This document shows, in pieces, positions 60,478 to 64,000 of a DNA stretch of 64,000 nt. The notes under the pieces are model-generated. The model was given only the letters and a program-made list of their open reading frames with translations. It was not told where the DNA came from and did no database searches. Each line of letters opens with the position of its first letter. Within the stretch, counting starts at the first letter, position 1. A program made the position numbers and the translations under genes. Source of the stretch: DATHTC01 sp035456465 (GTDB taxonomy: Bacteria > Actinomycetota > Thermoleophilia > Gaiellales > Gaiellaceae); the NCBI GenBank assembly GCA_035456465.1, contig DATIDD010000077.1, positions 62,001 through 126,000 of the forward strand. The letters are read 5' to 3'.

Positions 60478-61406
60478 GCCGCCGCGAGCTCCCCGATCAC
60501 GGTCGCGCCGGCCTCGCGGGCGCGGGCCTCGTCCGCCGGCGGCACCACGGCGCACATCCCGATCCCGCAGTTGAACACGCGGCGCAGCTCGTCCTCCTCG
60601 ACGCCCTGCACCGCGAGCCACGCGTAGACCGGCGGCCGCTCCCAGGCGCCCCAGTCGATCCGCGCCGTGACGTGCGGCGGGAGCACCCGCGGCAGGTTGC
60701 CGGGGATGCCGCCGCCGGTCACGTGCGCGAGCGCACGGACGTCGGCCCGCGCCCGCAGCGTGCGGATCTCTTCGAGGTACAGCCTCGTCGGCGCGAGCAG
60801 GAGCTCGGCGTCGAAGTCGTCCTCGCCGACGAGCCGTCGCACGAGCGTGAAGCCGTTGGCGTGCAGGCCGGCCGACGGAAACCCGACGACGAGATCGCCC
60901 GGCGTGCACCGCGAGCCGTCGACGACGCGCTCGCGCTCGACGATCCCGACGCACGTGCCGGCGAAGTCGAGCTCCTCGTCCCGGTAGATGCCGGGGAGCT
61001 CCGCGGTCTCGCCGCCGATGAGCGCGCAGCCGGCCGCGCGGCAGACCTCGGCGGCGCCCTCGACGAGCTCCGCCACCTGCTCGAGCTCGATCCGGCTCGC
61101 CGCGACGTAGTCGAGCAGGAACAGCGGCTCGGCGCCCGTGGTCAGGACGTCGTTGATGCAGTGCGCGGCGAGGTCCGCGCCGCACCACCGCAGGCGGCCG
61201 GCGCGCCGGGCGAGCACGAGCTTCGAGCCGACGCCGTCGGTGGAGGCGGCGAGCAGGCGCCGGTCGTCGAGCGGGTGGAGCCCCGCGAACGCGCCGAAGC
61301 CGGTCGCGCCCGTCGACTCGACCGCGGCGCGCAGCCGGTCGACGACCGACTCGGCGACCGCCAGCGAGACCCCGGCTGCCTCGTACGTGAGGCGCTCCTC
61401 CGTCAC
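60474..61406 (-). CDS. purM: Phosphoribosylformylglycinamidine cyclo-ligase
   Basis: A 310-residue AIR synthetase, ATP-dependent, closing the imidazole ring. Signatures: LLAASTDGVGSKLVLARRAG, LLDYVAASRIELEQVAELVE, LIGGETAELPGIYRDEELDF, HVTGGGIPGNLPRVLPPHVT. A little shorter than E. coli PurM (345) at the N terminus. ATG 61406 may be co-transcribed with purF, whose end lies beyond 63.9 kb, but other genes intervene. Confidence 0.95.
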   Translation of the reverse strand: MTEERLTYEAAGVSLAVAESVVDRLRAAVESTGATGFGAFAGLHPLDDRRLLAASTDGVGSKLVLARRAGRLRWCGADLAAHCINDVLTTGAEPLFLLDYVAASRIELEQVAELVEGAAEVCRAAGCALIGGETAELPGIYRDEELDFAGTCVGIVERERVVDGSRCTPGDLVVGFPSAGLHANGFTLVRRLVGEDDFDAELLLAPTRLYLEEIRTLRARADVRALAHVTGGGIPGNLPRVLPPHVTARIDWGAWERPPVYAWLAVQGVEEDELRRVFNCGIGMCAVVPPADEARAREAGATVIGELAAA

Positions 61407-61415
61407 GGCCCGAGT

Positions 61416-61764
61416 CTAGTGCGGCGCTCCGACGTCGAGCCGGCGCCGGAGCCGCACCTCGTCGGCGCCGTGCGGGCTCCGGCGCAGCGTCCCGTCCGGG
61501 CGCAGCCCCGCGCGTGCGTAGAACCGGGCCGCGCGGTCGTTGCCGACGAAGTGCCAGACGACGAGCGTGTCGCAGCCGCGCGCGGCGAGGTCGTCGGCGG
61601 CGTGCCGGAGCAGTGCGTGGCCGAGGCCGGTGCCGATGCGGTCGGGATCGACGTAGAGGCCGTGCACCTCTCCGCGCGCACCTTGAGGCGGCGATCTCGG
61701 CGGCGTCGTCGGGTCGCGCGGCGCGGATCTCCAGCGGGCGAACGACGCCGGCGCGGACGCGCAT
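61416..61764 (-). pseudogene. GNAT acetyltransferase remnant with internal deletion
   Basis: The head (ATG 61764; RPLEIRAARPDDAAEIAA) and the tail (RGEVHGLYVDPDRIGTGLGHA, then VWHFVGNDRAARFYARAGLR) of a GNAT protein are joined at about 61680-61700, lacking about 65 residues of the middle, with the two parts in different frames. The acetyl-CoA-binding part survives. It lies between purM and the VOC gene. Confidence 0.72.
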
Positions 61765-61804
61765 CGGTGTCGGGCCAACGTGCCGCTCGCGCACCGAGCG
61801 CCGG

Positions 61805-62416
61805 CTAGAGGAACTGCTCCGCGAAGAGCTCGGGCCGTCCCTGCGGGCCGCCGGGGACGAATCGCACCACCGTCTCTCCCAGCAACACGGCGCTCCCCTC
61901 GCGCTGGAGGTCGAGCAGGTCCGCCAGGACCCGCGCCTTGTCCTCCGGCTCGTCGGCCCGAAGCTGCAGCTCGCCGAGCCGCAGCTCGTCGCTGTCCTCC
62001 AGGAGCTCCTCGATCCACTCGCGCGGCGGATGGAGCTCGAGGCGGTAGCCGGCGCCGGTCGAGACGAACGTCCGCCGCCCGCCGTGCTCCTGGACGCGCA
62101 GGTCGCGCTCGGCGGCGCGCGCCATCGCCGCCTCGAACTCGTCGTCGTCGAGGGCGACGCCGATGTGGTCGACGCGCGGGAGCGGCCACTGCCCCGGCTG
62201 CACGACGACGTTGACCGCGCCGCGCTCCAGCTCCGAGAGCCGCAGCTTGAACCCACGCCGGTCGAGCTCCTCCCACGACACGCCGGACTCGAACGACGTC
62301 TGCTCGTCGCCGATCCGTCCGTAGCGCGCGACGAGCTCGAAGCCGAGCTTCCCCACGTACCGCGCCTCGACGTCGCGCACGCGGCTGGTCACGAGGTGGT
62401 AGTGGAACACGAACAC
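61805..62416 (-). CDS. VOC-superfamily protein (glyoxalase-like)
   Basis: A 203-residue VOC protein with a clear N-terminal module (FVFHYHLVTSRVRDVEARYV, GFELVARYGRIGDEQTSFE, LPRVDHIGVALDDDEFEAAM), and a C-terminal part ending GETVVRFVPGGPQGRPELF. Metal-binding His and Glu may lie in HYHLVT and DHIGV with LELHPPREW, but no activity can be assigned. ATG 62416. Confidence 0.8.
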   Translation of the reverse strand: MFVFHYHLVTSRVRDVEARYVGKLGFELVARYGRIGDEQTSFESGVSWEELDRRGFKLRLSELERGAVNVVVQPGQWPLPRVDHIGVALDDDEFEAAMARAAERDLRVQEHGGRRTFVSTGAGYRLELHPPREWIEELLEDSDELRLGELQLRADEPEDKARVLADLLDLQREGSAVLLGETVVRFVPGGPQGRPELFAEQFL

Positions 62417-62429
62417 GGCCGCGGCGAGG

Positions 62430-62675
62430 CTAGCGGACGGCCCGCAGCCCCGTGATGCGGGCGCCGCCGTCGTCGTCGAGGACGACGTCGGCCAGCAACG
62501 GCCCGGCCCGCTCGAGACGCGGCGCCTCGCCCTCGTCGACGAAGAACCGCTCGATCCCGAAGCTCAGCCCGGAATCGGTCACGCGGCCGCGCATGACCGT
62601 GCCGCCGGGCTTCGAGCGCGTGGGCGGCCCGGCCGCGACCCAGGGCTCGCCCGCGTCGAGCGCCGTGATCTTCAC
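62430..62675 (-). CDS. Small hypothetical protein, leaderless
   Basis: An 81-residue protein with alternating beta pattern (MKITALDAGEPWVAAGPPTR, GTVMRGRVTDSGLSFGIERF, ADVVLDDDGGARITGLRAVR). No domain known to me. GTG 62675 lies 7 bases after a perfect -10 box, so the transcript probably starts at the start codon. Confidence 0.7.
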   Translation of the reverse strand: MKITALDAGEPWVAAGPPTRSKPGGTVMRGRVTDSGLSFGIERFFVDEGEAPRLERAGPLLADVVLDDDGGARITGLRAVR

Positions 62676-62681
62676 ACTGAT

Positions 62682-62709
62682 ATTATAGCCGTTGTGCTAT
62701 GGATGACAA
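62682..62709 (-). promoter_or_regulatory. Near-consensus leaderless promoter
   Basis: On the minus strand: TTGTCA (62704-62709), a 16-base spacer, TATAAT (62682-62687), then six bases to GTG 62675. One of few consensus-like promoters in this high-GC window. Confidence 0.7.
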
Positions 62710-62727
62710 GGCGCTACGCTCGCGCCG

Positions 62728-63564
62728 GTGCTCGACCTCCTGCTCCAGCTCGCACCGCTCGTGCTGCTCGGGTTCCTCTACTTCCGGCGGGCGCGCCGCC
62801 TGGGGCGTCGCGGGGCGCCGGTTCCCGCGGCCCGGCAGTGGAGCTTCGGCCTCGGCCTCGCGCTCCTGCTGTTCGCCGTGTCGCCGCCGCTCGAGCGGCT
62901 GGCGGAGGAGCGGCTGTTCTCCGCGCACATGCTCCAGCACGTCGTCCTCGGCGACCTCGCCGCGCTCGCCCTCGTGCTCGGCCTGACGGGGCCGCTGCTC
63001 CGGCCGGTGCTCGCGCTCCCGCCGGTCGAGCGCCTCCGCGGCCTGGCCCATCCGGCCGTCGCGCTGCCGCTCTGGGCGGCGAACCTGTACCTCTGGCACC
63101 TGCCTGCGCTGTACGAGGCGGCACTCGCCAACGGCGCCGTGCACGCGCTCGAGCACGCGTGCTTCCTCGGCTTCGGGATGCTGATGTGGGCCCCGGTCGT
63201 CGAGGTGCTCCCCGGCCCGGCGTGGTTCGGGACGGGCTGGAAGCTCGGCTACGTCGTGGTCGTCCGCCTCGTCGAGACGGTGCTCGGCAATGTCTTCTTC
63301 TGGGCTGGCGAGCCCGTCTACGACACGTACGCGCGCGCCGAGCGGACGTGGGGGATCTCGGCGCTCGCCGACCAGGGCATCGCGGGCGGGATCATGATGG
63401 TCGAGGGCTCGCTCGTGACGATCGGCGCGCTCGCGTGGCTGTTCCTGAAGCTCGCGCAGGAGGGCGAGCTCCGGCAGGAGCTGCTCGAGCGCGGGCTCGA
63501 CCGCCGCGCCGTCGAACGTGCCGTCCGCTACGGCCGCGGGCAGGAGTTGTCCGAGGGCCGCTGA
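62728..63564 (+). CDS. ctaG: CtaG-type cytochrome c oxidase assembly protein
   Basis: A 278-residue CtaG_caa3-family membrane protein with about seven helices. Typical motifs: FSAHMLQHVVLGDLAALALV, ANLYLWHLPALYEAALANG, HALEHACFLGFGMLMWAPVV, GIAGGIMMVEGSLVTIGALA, with conserved histidines (HMLQH, WHLP, EHA) that may bind copper or haem. In Gram-positive bacteria it is needed for caa3 oxidase. GTG 62728; divergent from the leaderless gene with only 52 bases between. Confidence 0.92.
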   Translation: MLDLLLQLAPLVLLGFLYFRRARRLGRRGAPVPAARQWSFGLGLALLLFAVSPPLERLAEERLFSAHMLQHVVLGDLAALALVLGLTGPLLRPVLALPPVERLRGLAHPAVALPLWAANLYLWHLPALYEAALANGAVHALEHACFLGFGMLMWAPVVEVLPGPAWFGTGWKLGYVVVVRLVETVLGNVFFWAGEPVYDTYARAERTWGISALADQGIAGGIMMVEGSLVTIGALAWLFLKLAQEGELRQELLERGLDRRAVERAVRYGRGQELSEGR

Positions 63565-63601
63565 ACGCTGTCCGGCGCCCACGACCGCTAAGGAGGAGCC
63601 C

Positions 63602-63868
63602 ATGTCCGAGACACCCCCGGAGCAGCCCGCGCCGACCGCGCCGCAGCCCGCAGGCGAGCGGGACTGGCGTCCGCCGATCGGGATGGGCTTCGTGCCCGGC
63701 AACGCGGAGCTCATAGTCTGGGTCCTGGCGCTGCTGGTGGCGATGCTCGTCACCTGGATCGACGACGCGCTCGGCAGCGGCGACTGGCTGCAGTTCTTCC
63801 TCTGGACGACGGCGGCCTACCTGATCAGCCGCGGCGTCGCCAAGGCCTCGCGGGTCTACGAGATGTAG
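63602..63868 (+). CDS. Small two-helix membrane protein
   Basis: An 88-residue protein: proline-rich head (TPPEQPAPTAPQPAGERDWR), helix AELIVWVLALLVAMLVTWID and helix WLQFFLWTTAAYLISRGV. Position behind ctaG and an AAGGAGG site 5 bases before ATG 63602 suggest a partner in oxidase assembly or respiration (inference). Confidence 0.72.
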   Translation: MSETPPEQPAPTAPQPAGERDWRPPIGMGFVPGNAELIVWVLALLVAMLVTWIDDALGSGDWLQFFLWTTAAYLISRGVAKASRVYEM

Positions 63869-63871
63869 CGG

Positions 63872-63898
63872 CGCGGGGGAGTCGGCCGCTCCCCCGCG
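63872..63898. terminator. Hairpin between convergent genes
   Basis: CGCGGGGGAG (63872-63881) and CTCCCCCGCG (63889-63898), perfect 10-bp stem, 7-base loop, between the membrane protein stop (63868) and the purF stop (63906). Confidence 0.65.
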
Positions 63899-63905
63899 AC
63901 CTCGC

Positions 63906-64000
63906 TCACGTCCGGCTCGACGCGCCCTCGAAGCGCAGCTTCCCGAGCTCCACCGGCACGGGCGTCGGGTACTCGCGGGTCAGGCAGGCCCGGCACAGGG
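63906..64000 (-). CDS. purF: Amidophosphoribosyltransferase, C-terminal end (partial)
   Basis: The window ends inside this gene. The last 30 codons read LCRACLTREYPTPVPVELGK and LRFEGASSRT, stop TGA 63906-63908. RACLTREYPTPVP matches the C terminus of PurF (the usual (C)(F/L)(T/D)G.YP.PV). It would catalyse the first step of purine synthesis, consistent with purM, purN and purH downstream on the same strand. Confidence 0.8.
   Translation of the reverse strand, partial: LCRACLTREYPTPVPVELGKLRFEGASSRT

Overview
The window is high-GC, densely packed DNA with many GTG starts and 4-base ATGA/GTGA start-stop overlaps. Together with a complete actinobacterial-style Tad pilus locus, a CtaG-type oxidase assembly protein and purF/purM/purN/purH clustering, this points to a chromosomal segment of an actinobacterium. 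Gene content suggests class Thermoleophilia (Gaiella/Solirubrobacter-like); that placement is an inference from gene style, not from a marker gene.

Layout. 1-2.8 kb: end of a NarL-type histidine kinase, a LuxR-type response regulator, two strong hairpins, then a MoxR ATPase with a coupled membrane protein. 2.9-16.9 kb: a Tad/Flp pilus locus on the minus strand (flp, tadE, tadG, cpaB, tadZ, tadA, a von Willebrand-TadB fusion, tadC) with the prepilin peptidase and a DUF192 protein divergent on the plus strand. Three paralogous ~100-residue membrane proteins and a second response regulator surround it. 17-23.8 kb: metabolic and sensory genes (PfkB kinase, Tat-exported intradiol dioxygenase, double-PAS kinase, nitrilase, a berberine-type FAD oxidase broken by an in-frame TAG, and its divergent HxlR regulator with a clear operator). 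23.8-29.8 kb: tRNA-Lys, small proteins, and a minus-strand operon that couples a cupredoxin to an ECF-type sigma factor and zinc-finger anti-sigma, then an orphan Flp pilin. 30-38.6 kb: a cyclase-homology/ATPase/TPR signalling protein, secreted proteins, a 1404-residue beta-helix surface protein, and a Crp/Fnr regulator with its own palindrome.

38.7-42.1 kb is a decayed, tRNA-rich stretch: tRNA-Val, a rhodanese pseudogene with four lesions, a duplicated tRNA-Glu 3' end flanking about 1.2 kb of small genes, and tRNA-Glu itself. 42.1-46 kb: a PadR regulator with a perfect operator palindrome, and a translationally coupled set of a small HELxH metalloprotein, a membrane protein and a very divergent FtsH. 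46-58.4 kb: an M48 membrane protease, cyclophilin, CDF transporter, an SDR/glucosidase/glycosyltransferase operon, MFS and metallo-beta-lactamase genes, and the two transsulfuration enzymes (gamma-family enzyme and cystathionine beta-synthase). 58.4-64 kb: purine synthesis (purM-purN-purH, with the purF 3' end at the edge), a GNAT remnant, a VOC protein, a gene with a near-consensus leaderless promoter, and CtaG.

Recurring themes are regulators lying next to palindromes that look like their own operators, small paralogous protein families spread around the Tad locus and the sigma-factor operon, and five genes with nonsense or frameshift lesions. The lesions may be true decay or assembly error; the sequence alone cannot decide.
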